From contig NZ_CP038440.1 in assembly GCF_004683885.1 (NCBI RefSeq), forward strand, positions 1,894,001-1,958,000: a stretch of DNA of 64,000 nt. Direction: 5' to 3'. Shown here piece by piece: positions 50,184-60,083 of this stretch. Every line of letters starts with the position of its first letter. Position 1 is the stretch's first letter. Origin of the DNA: Brevundimonas sp. MF30-B (GTDB lineage: Bacteria > Pseudomonadota > Alphaproteobacteria > Caulobacterales > Caulobacteraceae). The notes under the pieces are model-generated. The model saw nothing but the letters and a program-made list of their open reading frames with translations. It had not been told where the DNA came from and made no database searches. A program made the translations under genes and the position numbers.

Positions 50184-53100
50184 TCGAACCCGATCCCTTG
50201 GGCGACTACGCCGAACTGGCGGTCAGCAGCCACTTCTCCTTCCTGCGCGGCGCGTCTTCGCCCAAGCATCTCGTGGCCAGCGCGATCCTGCGGGGGCACG
50301 CGGGCATGGGCTTGGCGGACCGCAACACCGTGGCCGGCGTGGTCAGGGCGTGGAGCGCGCTGAAGGTTCTCCGCAGGGACGGCCTGTTGCCGCCAGACCT
50401 GCGGCGAGAGGGTTCTGGCCCTGGCGAGGTGGTGGTTGAAGAAGATCACACCATCGATCCCGCCCTGTCCGAGGAGGTCAAGCGCCGCGCCCAGACCTTC
50501 AAACTGATCCTGGGCGCGCGTCTGGTCTTCAATGACGGGACGCCGGACATTCTGGCCTATCCCGAGACCCGAACCGGCTGGGGCCGGCTGACGCGCCTGC
50601 TGACGCTGGGCAATCGCCGCGCCCGGAAGGGCGAATGCGAGATCGGCCTGGGCGACCTTCTGGCGGCGCCGGAGGATCTGCTGCTGATCGTGATGCCGCC
50701 GGATCACCTGGCCGGGTTCGAAACCCTGCTGTCTCGTGTGGCCCAAGGCGCGCCCGGCGCGGTCTGGCTGGGCGCCGCCATGCTGAGACGCGGCGACGAT
50801 CGCCGCCGGCTTGCGCGGCTGAAGACCATGGCTCAGCGCGCGGGCGTCCCGCTGCTGGCCGTCAACGACGTGCTGTACCACGACCCGGCCCAGCGCGATC
50901 TTCAGGACGTTCTGACCTGCATTCGCGAGGGGGTGACCATTGAGGCCGCAGGTCGGCGTCTGCTGGCCAACGCCGAGCGCCACCCAAAACCAGTGGCCGA
51001 GATGAAGCGCTTGTTCCAGTCGGCGCCCGAAGCCGTGACCGAAACCCTGGACGTTCTGGCGCGCGTGGCCTTCGATCTCACACATCTGGCCTATCAGTAT
51101 CCCGAGGAGCCTATTCCTCCGGGATGGAAGCCGCAGGCCTGGCTGGAGCATCTGACCTGGCGTCACGCAGAGGAGAAGTATTCCGGCGACATCCCAACTC
51201 GGTTGGCGGATTTGTTGAGAAAGGAGTTGGCCTTCATCGCCCGCAAGGCGATCGCCCCCTATTTCCTGACCATCTACGACATCGTTCGGGTCGCGCGTGA
51301 CAAGCGCATCCTGTGCCAGGGGCGCGGTTCGGCCGCCAATTCGGCCGTGTGCTACATTCTGGGCATCACCTCGGTGGATCCGGCCGAGAGCGAGCTGTTG
51401 TTCGAGCGTTTCCTGTCGGAGGACCGCGATGAGCCGCCCGACATCGACGTCGACTTCGAGCATGAGCGGCGCGAGGAGATCATCCAGCACATCTACGAGC
51501 GCTATGGCCGCCACCGCGCCGGCATCGCCTCGACCGTCATTCACTTCCGCCCGCGCAGCGCCATCCGCGAGGTCGGCAAGGCGCTGGGCCTGACCGAGGA
51601 TGTGACGGCTCGCCTGGCCGGCAGTCACTGGGGCCACTGGGGATCCGAAATCGCCGAACGCCACGTCGAGCAGGCGGGGCTGGACGCGACCAATCCCATG
51701 ATTGCCCGGGCCGTGGCCATGGGGTCGCGTTTGTTGAACTTCCCCCGTCACCTGTCCCAGCATGTCGGCGGTTTCGTCCTGACCCAGGACCGGCTTGACG
51801 AGATGGTGCCCATCCACAACGCGGCCATGCCCGACCGCACCTTCATCGAATGGGACAAGGACGACATCGACGAACTGCGCCTGATGAAGGTCGATATCCT
51901 GGCGCTGGGCATGCTGACCTGCATCCGGAAGGCTTTCGATCTGATGCAGGCGCATCAGGGCGTAGAGCAGGACCTGCCGGGCATCCCGCAGGACGATCCC
52001 GAGGTCTACGACATGCTGTGCCGGGGCCAGTCGATCGGCGTCTTCCAGGTCGAGAGCCGGGCCCAGATCAACATGCTGCCTCGTCTGAAGCCGCGCCGGT
52101 TGTACGACCTGGTGATCCAGGTGGCCATCGTGCGTCCGGGTCCGATCCAGGGGGACATGGTCCACCCCTATCTTCGCCGCCGCAACGGCCAGGAAAAGGT
52201 CGACCTGTCCGGTCCCTCGCCCGAACGCGGCCCGCCCGATGAGCTGAAGCGCGTGCTGCACAAGACCCTGGGCGTGCCCCTGTTCCAGGAGCAGGCCATG
52301 CGCGTCGCCATGGTGGCGGCCGAGTTCACCGACGCCGAGGCCAATGGTCTGCGCAAGGCCATGGGCACCTTCAGGGGCGACGGGACGCTGCACACCTATG
52401 AGAACCGGATGGTCGGGCGGATGATCGCCCGCGGCTACGATCCCGCCTTCGCGCAGCGCTGCTTCGACCAGATCAAGGGCTTCGGCTCCTACGGCTTTCC
52501 CGAGAGCCACGCGGCGTCATTCGCGCAGCTGGTCTATGTGTCGTCCTGGATCAAGCGGCATCACCCCGCCGCCTTCGCCTGCGCCCTGTTGAACAGCCAG
52601 CCCATGGGCTTCTACGCGCCAGCTCAGATCGTGCGTGAGGCGCATGAGATCGGAGGGGTTCAGATCCGACCCATCGACGTGGCGTACAGCGGCTGGGACA
52701 ACGGATTGGAGCCGACGGGGGGCGAGCCGGCGCTTCGTCTGGGTCTGCGTCAGATCGACGGCTTCAGAGAGGCCTGGGCGACGGCGCTTGTCGCGGCGCG
52801 GGCCGAGGCGCCGTTCGCTGATCTCGAAAGTCTGGCCTGGCGTGCGTGCCTGCCGGCGGCGGCGATGCGCAAGCTGGCGGACGCTGACGCCTTCCGTTCT
52901 GTGGGCCTGGACCGGCGCGAGGCGCTGTGGGCGGTGCGTCGCCTGCCCGAGGACGACCCCCTGCCGCTGTTCGCCGCCGCCGAGGCCCGCGAGCGAGGCG
53001 CCCGCGAACTGGGCGCAGAGCCCGACGCCCGCCTGCCGGTCATGCCGCTGGGCGAACATGTCGCGGCCGATTATCAGACCACGCGCCTGTCGCTGAAGGC

Positions 53101-53569
53101 CCACCCCATGCACATCCTGCGGCCGATCTTCGACGCGGAGGGGGTTTCCACCTGTCAGGCCGCCGAGGCGCGCCGTGGAGGAACCGTCGTGCGCGTGGCC
53201 GGGGTGGTGCTGATCCGCCAGCGGCCAGGCAAGGGCAACGCCATCTTCGTCACCCTGGAAGACGAGACGGGCGTCACCAATGTCGTCCTGTGGGCGCGGG
53301 TCTTCGAGTCGTTCCGCCGCGAGGTGATGGGCGCGCGGTTGATGTTGGTCGAAGGCGTGGTCGAAAAGAGCGTGGAGGGCGTGGTTCACATCATGGTTCG
53401 CCGGGTCTTCGATCGTTCCGCCGAACTGTCGCGGCTGTCGCAAGATCACATCGCCGAAATCCAGCTGTCGCGCGCCGACGAATCCTACGGTCCCCACGGC
53501 TCCTTCCGGCCCGGCGGGCGTCATCCCCGCGACGTCCGCATCCTGCCCGGCTCACGGGATTTTCACTGA
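50180..53569 (+). CDS. dnaE2: Error-prone DNA polymerase DnaE2 (ImuC)
   Basis: Translesion C-family polymerase induced by SOS. 1129 residues: N-terminal PHP domain (YAELAVSSHFSFLRGASSPKHLVASAILRGH), polymerase palm with DERDEPPDIDVDFEHERREEII (catalytic Asps), GSAANSAVCYILGITSVDP, the block FLSEDRD and RYGRHRAGIASTVIHFRPRSA, VDILALGMLTCIRKAFDL, and a C-terminal OB fold (VVRVAGVVLIRQRPGKGNAIFVTLEDETGVTNVVLW). ATG 50180 overlaps the imuB stop; the longer reading from 50156 is not needed. Length is near the family norm. Ends 5 nt before tRNA-Arg on the other strand. Confidence 0.95.
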   Translation: MIEPDPLGDYAELAVSSHFSFLRGASSPKHLVASAILRGHAGMGLADRNTVAGVVRAWSALKVLRRDGLLPPDLRREGSGPGEVVVEEDHTIDPALSEEVKRRAQTFKLILGARLVFNDGTPDILAYPETRTGWGRLTRLLTLGNRRARKGECEIGLGDLLAAPEDLLLIVMPPDHLAGFETLLSRVAQGAPGAVWLGAAMLRRGDDRRRLARLKTMAQRAGVPLLAVNDVLYHDPAQRDLQDVLTCIREGVTIEAAGRRLLANAERHPKPVAEMKRLFQSAPEAVTETLDVLARVAFDLTHLAYQYPEEPIPPGWKPQAWLEHLTWRHAEEKYSGDIPTRLADLLRKELAFIARKAIAPYFLTIYDIVRVARDKRILCQGRGSAANSAVCYILGITSVDPAESELLFERFLSEDRDEPPDIDVDFEHERREEIIQHIYERYGRHRAGIASTVIHFRPRSAIREVGKALGLTEDVTARLAGSHWGHWGSEIAERHVEQAGLDATNPMIARAVAMGSRLLNFPRHLSQHVGGFVLTQDRLDEMVPIHNAAMPDRTFIEWDKDDIDELRLMKVDILALGMLTCIRKAFDLMQAHQGVEQDLPGIPQDDPEVYDMLCRGQSIGVFQVESRAQINMLPRLKPRRLYDLVIQVAIVRPGPIQGDMVHPYLRRRNGQEKVDLSGPSPERGPPDELKRVLHKTLGVPLFQEQAMRVAMVAAEFTDAEANGLRKAMGTFRGDGTLHTYENRMVGRMIARGYDPAFAQRCFDQIKGFGSYGFPESHAASFAQLVYVSSWIKRHHPAAFACALLNSQPMGFYAPAQIVREAHEIGGVQIRPIDVAYSGWDNGLEPTGGEPALRLGLRQIDGFREAWATALVAARAEAPFADLESLAWRACLPAAAMRKLADADAFRSVGLDRREALWAVRRLPEDDPLPLFAAAEARERGARELGAEPDARLPVMPLGEHVAADYQTTRLSLKAHPMHILRPIFDAEGVSTCQAAEARRGGTVVRVAGVVLIRQRPGKGNAIFVTLEDETGVTNVVLWARVFESFRREVMGARLMLVEGVVEKSVEGVVHIMVRRVFDRSAELSRLSQDHIAEIQLSRADESYGPHGSFRPGGRHPRDVRILPGSRDFH

Positions 53570-53574
53570 ACCGA

Positions 53575-53651
53575 TGGCGACCCCGGCAGGACTCCAACCT
53601 GCGACCTCGGCTTTAGGAAAGCCTTGCTCTATGCAGCTGAGCTACGGGGCC
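53575..53651 (-). tRNA. tRNA-Arg (anticodon CCU)
   Basis: On the minus strand the cloverleaf is complete: acceptor GGCCCCG/CGGGGTC (one G-U), D-arm GCTC...GAGC, anticodon loop TTCCTAA (anticodon CCT) on stem AGGCT/AGCC(G), T-arm GCAGG-TTGGAGT-CCTGC, then G-CCA (CCA encoded at 53575-53577). The top anticodon-stem pair is an A-G mismatch. 77 nt. The dnaE2 stop ends only 5 nt from its 3' end. Confidence 0.93.
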
Positions 53652-53720
53652 GTCGGGGCTGACTAGCGGTTTGGGCAGCGCGCGGAAAGCCCCTTAGCCG
53701 GCTGCGTTTGCGCCTTGTGG

Positions 53721-53797
53721 TTAAGGCGCGTTAAGCTACCCTATCTTGTAGGGAACAAATCCCGAATCGGACCGTGTCAGTGATTCGGTCCTGATTC
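53721..53797. promoter_or_regulatory. TTAA-pair and cluster of three GANTC sites upstream of the helicase gene
   Basis: TTAAGGCGCGTTAA at 53721-53734 (TTAA-N6-TTAA, one nt short of the CtrA spacing), then CcrM methylation sites GAATC (53764-53768), GATTC (53782-53786) and GATTC (53793-53797), within 34 nt. The last part is also a near-palindrome (GAATCGGACC ... GGTCCTGATTC). This lies in the 239-nt gap between tRNA-Arg and the helicase, where its promoter must be. Confidence 0.45.
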
Positions 53798-53890
53798 GTT
53801 TCGCGCCTGTTCCGCTCCTTCCAGCGTCAGCGTTAATGATCGAAGGCGGCGCTTGAGGAACTCGACGTTCGTCGCCACCTTGAAGACGTC

Positions 53891-56353
53891 ATGAGTGATC
53901 GCCCGACAGGCCAGGCTCCCTCGCGCGTCACCGCGATGTTGGGGCCCACCAACACCGGCAAGACGCATCTGGCGGTCGAGCGGATGCTGGGTCACGCCTC
54001 GGGCATGATCGGCCTGCCGCTGCGGCTGTTGGCGCGCGAGATCTATGACCGCATCGTCGCGCGGCGCGGGGCGGCGGCCGTGGCGCTGATCACGGGCGAA
54101 GAGAAGATCGTGCCGGACCGGCCGCATTATTTCGTCTGCACCGTAGAGGCCATGCCGCTGGAGCGGTCGGTCGAGTTCGTGGCGGTGGACGAGATCCAAC
54201 TGGCGGCCGATCCGGAACGCGGCCACGTCTTCACCCAGCGGCTGCTGCACGCCCGCGGTCGGTTCGAGACCATGTTCCTGGGGGCGGCGACCATGGCGCC
54301 GCTGATCCGGCGGCTGGTCCCGGACGCCGAGATCGTGTCGCGCGATCGACTGTCGACGCTCAGTTACGCCGGCTCCAAGAAGCTGACCCGTCTGCCGCCG
54401 CGCAGCGCGGTGGTCGCCTTCTCAACCGACCAGGTCTACGCCATCGCCGAATTGATCCGGCGGCAACGCGGTGGCGCGGCGGTAGTCATGGGTTCGCTCA
54501 GCCCCCGCACGCGCAACGCCCAGGTCGAACTGTTCCAGTCCGGCGAGGTCGACTTCCTGGTCGCCACCGACGCCATCGGCATGGGGCTGAACATGGACGT
54601 CGACCATGTGGCCTTTGCCGGGATGCGCAAGTTCGATGGTCGGCGCACGCGCTGGCTGCACGCGCACGAGATCGGCCAGATCGCCGGTCGCGCCGGCCGC
54701 CATCTGCGCGACGGAACCTGGGGCGTGACCGGCGAGGCGCAGGAGCCGGACGAGGACATTCTGGAACAGGTCGCGGAGCACCGGTTCGAGCCGATCGAGG
54801 CGGCGGAATGGAGAAACGCCCGGCTGGACTTCGACAGCCTGCCCGATCTGCTGCGCTCTCTGACCGTCTCCCCAGGCGTGGGCGGTCTCAGCCTGACGTC
54901 GGAGGCGCTGGACGAGACCCTTCTGCGGCGGGCGATGAAGGACGAGGAGGTGCGCCGCATCGGCCGTTCGCGGGGCGCGATCATGCGGCTGTGGGAGACC
55001 TGCCAGCTGCCGGACTTCCAGAAGACCACGCTGGACGCCCACGCGCGGCTGGCCAAGGACATCTTCCAGGCGCTGACGCGCGGTCGCGGGCGGCTGGACC
55101 AGGATTGGTTCGCACCCCGCTTCGCCGACGTGGATCGTGACGACGGCCAGATCGACCAGCTGTCCGCACGGCTCGCGGGTGTCCGGACGCTCAGCTACAT
55201 CGCCAATCGGCCCGACTGGCTGGACGGCGCCATGCACTGGCGCCAGCGGACGAAGGAGCTGGAGGTGCGTCTGTCCGACGTCCTGCACGAACGGCTGACC
55301 GCCCGCTTCGTGGACCGGCGCACCACCGCCCTGATGCGCGCGCTGAACGTGCACGACGAGACCATGGCCGGTGTGGCCGAGGACGGCGAGGTGACGGTCG
55401 AGGGTCAGCTGGTCGGGCGACTGGACGGCGTGCGCTTCACCAGCGAAGCCGGCGGCTCGACCCTGTCGGACCGCACCCTGCGCCAGGCCGCGCATCGCGT
55501 CGTCGGGCCGGAGATCGCGCGTCGGCTGGGCCGCCTGGCCGCCGACGAGGACGCCGCCTTTTCCGTCACCCCCGCCGGCGAGGTGCTGTGGCGCGGGGCT
55601 CTGGCGGCGCGGGTCGTCACCACGCCGGAGGGCGCCGATCCCTTCGCGCCTCAGGTGCGCCTGATCGGCGACCTGGGGCCTCAGCCGGCGCGGGAGCGGG
55701 CGGCGCGGCGGCTGGAGGCCTGGCTGGCGGCCGAGGCGGGCCGGGCGCTACGCGAACTGCGCAGGCTGCGTCATGCCGTGGAGAGCGGCGCGCTGAAGGG
55801 CCTGCCGCGCGGCATCGCCTTCCGCCTCATCGAGGCCGGCGGCCTGATCGACCGTCGCGACGTCGAGCGCGACCTGCACGCGCTCAGCCAGGTCGAGCGA
55901 CGGACCTTACGCAGCTTCGCCGTGCGGGTCGGCGTGCACTCCGTCTGGCTGCCTGGACTGCAGAAGCCCAGAGCGCGTGCCTTCGCCCAAGCCTTCGTCT
56001 CCACCGGTCCGCAGGCGGCGGCGCCCTCCCCGCCCTTGTCGGCGCGCGCGCTTTCGGCTCTGGGACTGAGGAGCGTCGGATCGTGGATGGTTACGGTCGA
56101 GGCTCTGGAACGCATGGCGGAGCTGCGCGCCCTCAACAGCGGCCGCCTGCCAGATTCGGCGCTGGCGGAGCTTGAGTGGACCGAAGATCAGGCGCGCGGC
56201 CTGATTTCAGCGCTCAAGACGCCCCGCGCCCAGCGCGTCGACGTCAAGCCGCGTACGCCTCGCCCCGCCAAGGATTCGCCCTTCGCAGCGCTCGCCGCTC
56301 TGACAACCGCACCCCCCGAACGTCAATCTCGAAGACGACGGCGAAAGGCCTGA
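53891..56353 (+). CDS. SUV3-like superfamily 2 RNA/DNA helicase
   Basis: An 820-residue helicase: Walker A GPTNTGKT (residues 18-25), DEIQ box (100-103), motif III-like GAATMAPL, motif IV region, FDGRRTRWLHAHEIGQIAGRAGRHLRDGTWGVTGEA (motifs V/VI with GRAGRH), and a long C-terminal extension. The pattern is that of the mitochondrial degradosome helicase SUV3 and its alphaproteobacterial relatives; the C-terminal portion is rich in Ala/Arg. It may unwind structured RNA. Function in Caulobacterales not established. ATG 53891 is the first codon of the conserved N-terminus. Confidence 0.9.
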   Translation: MSDRPTGQAPSRVTAMLGPTNTGKTHLAVERMLGHASGMIGLPLRLLAREIYDRIVARRGAAAVALITGEEKIVPDRPHYFVCTVEAMPLERSVEFVAVDEIQLAADPERGHVFTQRLLHARGRFETMFLGAATMAPLIRRLVPDAEIVSRDRLSTLSYAGSKKLTRLPPRSAVVAFSTDQVYAIAELIRRQRGGAAVVMGSLSPRTRNAQVELFQSGEVDFLVATDAIGMGLNMDVDHVAFAGMRKFDGRRTRWLHAHEIGQIAGRAGRHLRDGTWGVTGEAQEPDEDILEQVAEHRFEPIEAAEWRNARLDFDSLPDLLRSLTVSPGVGGLSLTSEALDETLLRRAMKDEEVRRIGRSRGAIMRLWETCQLPDFQKTTLDAHARLAKDIFQALTRGRGRLDQDWFAPRFADVDRDDGQIDQLSARLAGVRTLSYIANRPDWLDGAMHWRQRTKELEVRLSDVLHERLTARFVDRRTTALMRALNVHDETMAGVAEDGEVTVEGQLVGRLDGVRFTSEAGGSTLSDRTLRQAAHRVVGPEIARRLGRLAADEDAAFSVTPAGEVLWRGALAARVVTTPEGADPFAPQVRLIGDLGPQPARERAARRLEAWLAAEAGRALRELRRLRHAVESGALKGLPRGIAFRLIEAGGLIDRRDVERDLHALSQVERRTLRSFAVRVGVHSVWLPGLQKPRARAFAQAFVSTGPQAAAPSPPLSARALSALGLRSVGSWMVTVEALERMAELRALNSGRLPDSALAELEWTEDQARGLISALKTPRAQRVDVKPRTPRPAKDSPFAALAALTTAPPERQSRRRRRKA

Positions 56354-56359
56354 GGGTTC

Positions 56360-56396
56360 TTGCCAGGGATCATATTTCGATTATCCTGGAAATATG
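56360..56396 (+). promoter_or_regulatory. Promoter and operator palindrome of the ars operon
   Basis: -35 TTGCCA (56360-56365), 16-nt spacer, -10 TATCCT (56382-56387); predicted transcription start near 56394, the A of the arsR ATG. An inverted repeat CATATTTC (56371-56378) / GAAATATG (56389-56396) covers the -10 and ends on the start codon, fitting a dimeric ArsR operator that blocks RNA polymerase. Confidence 0.7.
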
Positions 56397-56729
56397 GAAT
56401 CTATCGAGGCGATCGAAGGGTTGGCCGCCCTGGCCCAGTCCACCCGGCTTGACGTCTTTCGCGTGCTCGTGCGACATGAACCGGACGGTCTGTCGGCGGG
56501 CAGTCTGGCGCGAATGCTTGACGTGCCCCCCAACACCTTGTCGTCCCATCTTGCGGTGATGGCGCGCGCGGGTCTCGTGCGGTCGCGCCGGGACAGCCGA
56601 TCAATCATCTACCGGGCCGAACTCGAACGCCTTCAGGGTCTTGTCCTCTTCCTTCTGGCCGACTGCTGCCAAGGTCGGTCCGAGGTCTGTGATCCTCTGC
56701 TGGCCCGTTTTTCTCCCTGCCCTGCTTGA
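56394..56729 (+). CDS. arsR: ArsR-family arsenic-responsive repressor
   Basis: A 111-residue winged-helix repressor: IEGLAALAQSTRLDVFRVLVRHEPDGLSAGSLARMLDVPPNTLSSHLAVMARAGLVRSRRDSRSIIYRA. Near its C-terminal helix it has C91, C92 and C98 (LADCCQGRSEVC), the same CC-x5-C spacing as the arsenite site of Acidithiobacillus ArsR (C95, C96, C102), so the metalloid sensor is likely of that type and not the CxCxxC helix-4 type. The start codon is at the predicted transcription start and there is no ribosome site: likely leaderless. Heads an operon with arsC and acr3. Confidence 0.92.
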   Translation: MESIEAIEGLAALAQSTRLDVFRVLVRHEPDGLSAGSLARMLDVPPNTLSSHLAVMARAGLVRSRRDSRSIIYRAELERLQGLVLFLLADCCQGRSEVCDPLLARFSPCPA

Positions 56730-56739
56730 GGATACGGCG

Positions 56740-57162
56740 ATGGACGTCGTCATTTATCACAACCCCGATTGTGGGACCTCCCGCAATGCGCTCGCCCTCA
56801 TCCGGCATGCAGGGATCGAGCCGCACGTTATTGAATATCTGAAGACTCCCCCCGCTCGAGCCTTGGTGATCGACCTTGTTCGGCGCATGGGCGTGCCGCT
56901 ACGCGACGTTCTGCGCCGCAAGGGAACCCCGTTCGAGGCCCTTGGCCTGGAGGACGCCGCCTTGAGCGACGAAGCCCTGCTGGATGCGATCCAGGCGCAT
57001 CCGATCCTGCTTAATCGACCCATTGTCGTCACACCCGATGCCGTGCGGCTGTGTCGTCCGTCGGAGACGGTCTTGGATCTGATCCCATCAGAGGGTCTGG
57101 CGGCCTTCGCAAAGGAGGACGGGGAAGTCGTGATCGACGTCAACGGCCATCGAGTGCGTTGA
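56740..57162 (+). CDS. arsC: Arsenate reductase (glutaredoxin-dependent type)
   Basis: Reduces arsenate to arsenite. The 140-residue ArsC/Spx-fold protein has the catalytic Cys11 in [13 protein letters not shown], conserved Arg residues in [24 protein letters not shown] and LCRPSET. This is the R773-type ArsC that uses glutathione and glutaredoxin. Start ATG 56740 matches the family N-terminus. Its stop shares one nt with the acr3 start (TGATG). Confidence 0.95.
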   Translation: MDVVIYHNPDCGTSRNALALIRHAGIEPHVIEYLKTPPARALVIDLVRRMGVPLRDVLRRKGTPFEALGLEDAALSDEALLDAIQAHPILLNRPIVVTPDAVRLCRPSETVLDLIPSEGLAAFAKEDGEVVIDVNGHRVR

Positions 57163-58244
57163 TGCTGGAAGCCTCAGCCGCCGCCTCGCTCCGCCCCGCG
57201 CGAGCCCGCCTGTCCTTTCTCGACCGCTGGCTGACCCTGTGGATTTTCGCAGCCATGGCGCTGGGCGTCGCGCTCGGCCTCTTCGTGCCGGGGCTTCCCG
57301 CAGGTCTGGACGCCTTGTCGATCGGCTCGACCAACATACCGATCGCCATCGGTCTCGTCCTGATGATGTATCCGCCTCTGGCGCGGGTGAAGTACGAGGC
57401 CCTGCCGCAGGTTTTCGCCGACCGGCGGGTGCTGATCCTGTCGCTGTTACAGAACTGGGTTTTGGGACCGGTGCTGATGTTCGCGCTGGCTGTCCTGTTT
57501 CTGAGGGATCAGCCCGAATACATGACCGGCGTCATCCTCATCGGCTTGGCGCGATGCATCGCCATGGTTCTGGTCTGGAACCAGCTGGCGCGGGGAGACA
57601 ACCAATATGTGGCGGGCCTGGTGGCCTTCAACTCGGTCTTCCAAATCCTGTTCTTCAGCGCCTATGCCTGGTTCTTCCTCGACATCCTGCCTCGGCTTCT
57701 TGGACTACAGGCCAGTGTCGTGGACGTCAGCTTCTGGACCATCGCCGGCGCTGTGCTGGTCTATCTCGGGGCCCCTTTTCTCGCGGGCTGGCTGACACGG
57801 CGCGCGGCCATCGCACGCAAGGGCGTCGAATGGTATGAGGCCCGCTTCCTGCCTCGCATCGCGCCGATCACCCTGATCGCGCTGCTGTTCACCATCATAG
57901 CCATGTTCAGTCTCAAGGGCGGCGACATAGTCGCTCTGCCGGGCGACGCGCTGCGTATCGCCATGCCCCTGACCATCTATTTTCTCGTGATGTTCGTGGT
58001 CAGCTTTCTGATGGGCAGGCTGATACAGACCGACTATCCGCGCACGACCGCCCTTGCCTTCACGGCGGCCTCGAACAACTTCGAGCTGGCGATCGCCGTC
58101 GCCATCGCCGCCTTCGGCCTCGCAAGCCCTGTGGCCTTCGCCGCCGTCATCGGCCCGTTGGTCGAGGTGCCGGTGCTGATCCTGCTGGTTTCGGTGGCGT
58201 TATGGCTGCGCCGTCGTCTTTTCCCCGAAACGGGGCCGCGCTGA
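57162..58244 (+). CDS. acr3: ACR3 family arsenite efflux transporter
   Basis: Inner-membrane arsenite extruder. The 360-residue protein has ten predicted helices: [91 protein letters not shown] with the conserved Cys in helix 4, and [16 protein letters not shown] late on. Belongs to the ACR3(1)-type in length. ATG 57162 overlaps the arsC stop. Convergent with aspS (6 nt between stops). Confidence 0.95.
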   Translation: MLEASAAASLRPARARLSFLDRWLTLWIFAAMALGVALGLFVPGLPAGLDALSIGSTNIPIAIGLVLMMYPPLARVKYEALPQVFADRRVLILSLLQNWVLGPVLMFALAVLFLRDQPEYMTGVILIGLARCIAMVLVWNQLARGDNQYVAGLVAFNSVFQILFFSAYAWFFLDILPRLLGLQASVVDVSFWTIAGAVLVYLGAPFLAGWLTRRAAIARKGVEWYEARFLPRIAPITLIALLFTIIAMFSLKGGDIVALPGDALRIAMPLTIYFLVMFVVSFLMGRLIQTDYPRTTALAFTAASNNFELAIAVAIAAFGLASPVAFAAVIGPLVEVPVLILLVSVALWLRRRLFPETGPR

Positions 58245-58250
58245 AACCGC

Positions 58251-60083
58251 TCAGGTCTTGAGCGGCAGGGCCTTGCGGATCGACAGTTCCTTCAGCTGCG
58301 CCTCGCGCACATCGGCCGGCGCATTCATCAGCAGGTCCTGGCCCTGTTGATTCAGCGGGAAGGCGATGACCTCGCGGATGGCCGTCTGGCCCGCCAGCAG
58401 CATGACGATGCGGTCGATGCCCGGCGCCAGGCCGCCGTGCGGGGGCGCGCCATAGCGGAAGGCGTTCAGCATGCCGCCGAACTGGTCCTCGACCACCGAG
58501 GCGTCGTAGCCCGCAATCTCGAAGGCCTTGAGCATGATCTCGGCCTTGTGGTTCCGGATCGCGCCCGAGCACAGCTCATAGCCGTTGCAGACGATGTCGT
58601 ACTGATAGGCGCGGATGGTCAGAGGATCCTGGGTCTCCAGCGCCTCCAGCCCGCCCTGAGGCATGGAGAACGGGTTGTGCGAGAAGTCGACCTTCTTCTC
58701 GTCCTCGGACCATTCGAACATCGGGAAGTCGACGATCCAGCAGAACTTGAACTGGTCCTCGTCGATCAGCTTCAGCTCGGTGCCGACTCGGGTGCGCGCC
58801 AGGCCGGCGAACTTGGCGAAGACAGCGGGGTCGCCGGCCGTGAAGAAGGCGGCGTCACCCTTGCCCAGACCCAGCGAGGCCATCAGCGCCTCGGTCGGCT
58901 CCTGGCCCAGGTTCTTGGCGATCGGCCCGCCCCAGGCGCCCTGATCGTCCGACCAGAAGATGTAGCCCAGGCCCGGCTGGCCCTCGCCCTGCGCCCAAGA
59001 GTTCATGCGGTCGCAGAAGGCTCTGGAGCCGCCTGTCGGGGCGGGAATGGCCCAGACGGCGTTCTTCGCGTCCGCGCCCAGGATCTTGGCGAACAGGCCG
59101 AACCCGCCGTCGCGGAAGTGATCGGACACGACCTGCATCTTGATCGGGTTGCGGGTGTCCGGCTTGTCGGTGCCGTACCAGGCCATCGACTGCGCATAGG
59201 TCAGGCGCTCGAAGCCGGCGTGCTCCAGCGTCTCGCCGACGTCGTTGGTGAAGGTGTGCGAGCCGTCGATGGGCGACACCGGCTTGCCCTCGGCGAACTC
59301 TTCGAACACGCCGTGCATGACAGGCTCGATCGCCGCGAAAACATCCTCTTGCGTCACGAAGCTCATCTCGACGTCGAGCTGATAGAACTCCAGCGACCGG
59401 TCGGCGCGCAGGTCTTCATCGCGGAAGCAGGGCGCTATCTGGAAATAGCGGTCGAAGCCGGAAACCATCAGCAGTTGCTTGAACTGCTGGGGCGCCTGCG
59501 GCAGCGCATAGAACTGGCCCGGGTGCATCCGGCTGGGCACCAGAAAGTCGCGCGCGCCTTCGGGGCTGGAGGCCGTCAGGATCGGCGTCTGGTATTCCAG
59601 GAAGCCCTGCTGGACCATGCGGTTGCGGATCGAGGAGATGACCTTCGACCGCAGCACGATGTTCTTGTGCAGCGTCTCCCGGCGCAGATCCAGGAAGCGG
59701 TTCTTCAGCCGGATTTCCTCGGGGTATTCGGGCTCGCCGAAGACCGGCAGGGGCAGTTCCGCAGCTTCCGACAGCACTTCGACCGCCTGGACACGCACCT
59801 CGATCTCGCCGGTCGGCAGATTGGCGTTGGTGGTCTCGGCCGAGCGGCGGATCACCTCGCCATCGACCTTGATGACGCTTTCGGCGCGCAGACGCTCGAC
59901 CGCCGCAAAGCCCGGCGTCTCTGGGTGCAGCACCAGCTGCGTCAAACCGTAGTGGTCGCGCAGGTCGATGAACAGCAGGCCGCCGTGGTCGCGCTTGCGG
60001 TGCACCCAGCCGGACAGGCGAACGCTCGAGCCGGCGTCGGAGGCGCGCAGGGCGCCGCAGGTATGGGAGCGATAGGCGTGCAT
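58251..60083 (-). CDS. aspS: Aspartyl-tRNA synthetase (bacterial type)
   Basis: Class II synthetase of 610 residues. N-terminal OB anticodon domain ([27 protein letters not shown]), class II motif 1 ([25 protein letters not shown]), motif 2 [23 protein letters not shown], the GAD insertion (about residues 290-420) and motif 3 [17 protein letters not shown]. The GAD domain shows that it is the bacterial form. ATG 60083. The upstream region to hdaA holds a perfect TCCACC/GGTGGA palindrome near 60187. Confidence 0.96.
   Translation of the reverse strand: MHAYRSHTCGALRASDAGSSVRLSGWVHRKRDHGGLLFIDLRDHYGLTQLVLHPETPGFAAVERLRAESVIKVDGEVIRRSAETTNANLPTGEIEVRVQAVEVLSEAAELPLPVFGEPEYPEEIRLKNRFLDLRRETLHKNIVLRSKVISSIRNRMVQQGFLEYQTPILTASSPEGARDFLVPSRMHPGQFYALPQAPQQFKQLLMVSGFDRYFQIAPCFRDEDLRADRSLEFYQLDVEMSFVTQEDVFAAIEPVMHGVFEEFAEGKPVSPIDGSHTFTNDVGETLEHAGFERLTYAQSMAWYGTDKPDTRNPIKMQVVSDHFRDGGFGLFAKILGADAKNAVWAIPAPTGGSRAFCDRMNSWAQGEGQPGLGYIFWSDDQGAWGGPIAKNLGQEPTEALMASLGLGKGDAAFFTAGDPAVFAKFAGLARTRVGTELKLIDEDQFKFCWIVDFPMFEWSEDEKKVDFSHNPFSMPQGGLEALETQDPLTIRAYQYDIVCNGYELCSGAIRNHKAEIMLKAFEIAGYDASVVEDQFGGMLNAFRYGAPPHGGLAPGIDRIVMLLAGQTAIREVIAFPLNQQGQDLLMNAPADVREAQLKELSIRKALPLKT

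Noticed and set aside
50123-52510. 795-codon open frame antisense to dnaE2, and similar long antisense frames at 809-2356, 20305-21459, 42816-44246, 46285-47604 and 58347-60215
   Set aside because: All lie exactly opposite strong, family-matched genes; their translations are low-complexity or Arg/Gly/His-rich and carry no family motif. High G+C creates such mirror frames.
53570-53660. tRNA-Arg region as phage attachment site with adjacent island
   Set aside because: No integrase, direct repeat of the tRNA end or island-like genes follow; the neighbours are chromosomal core genes.
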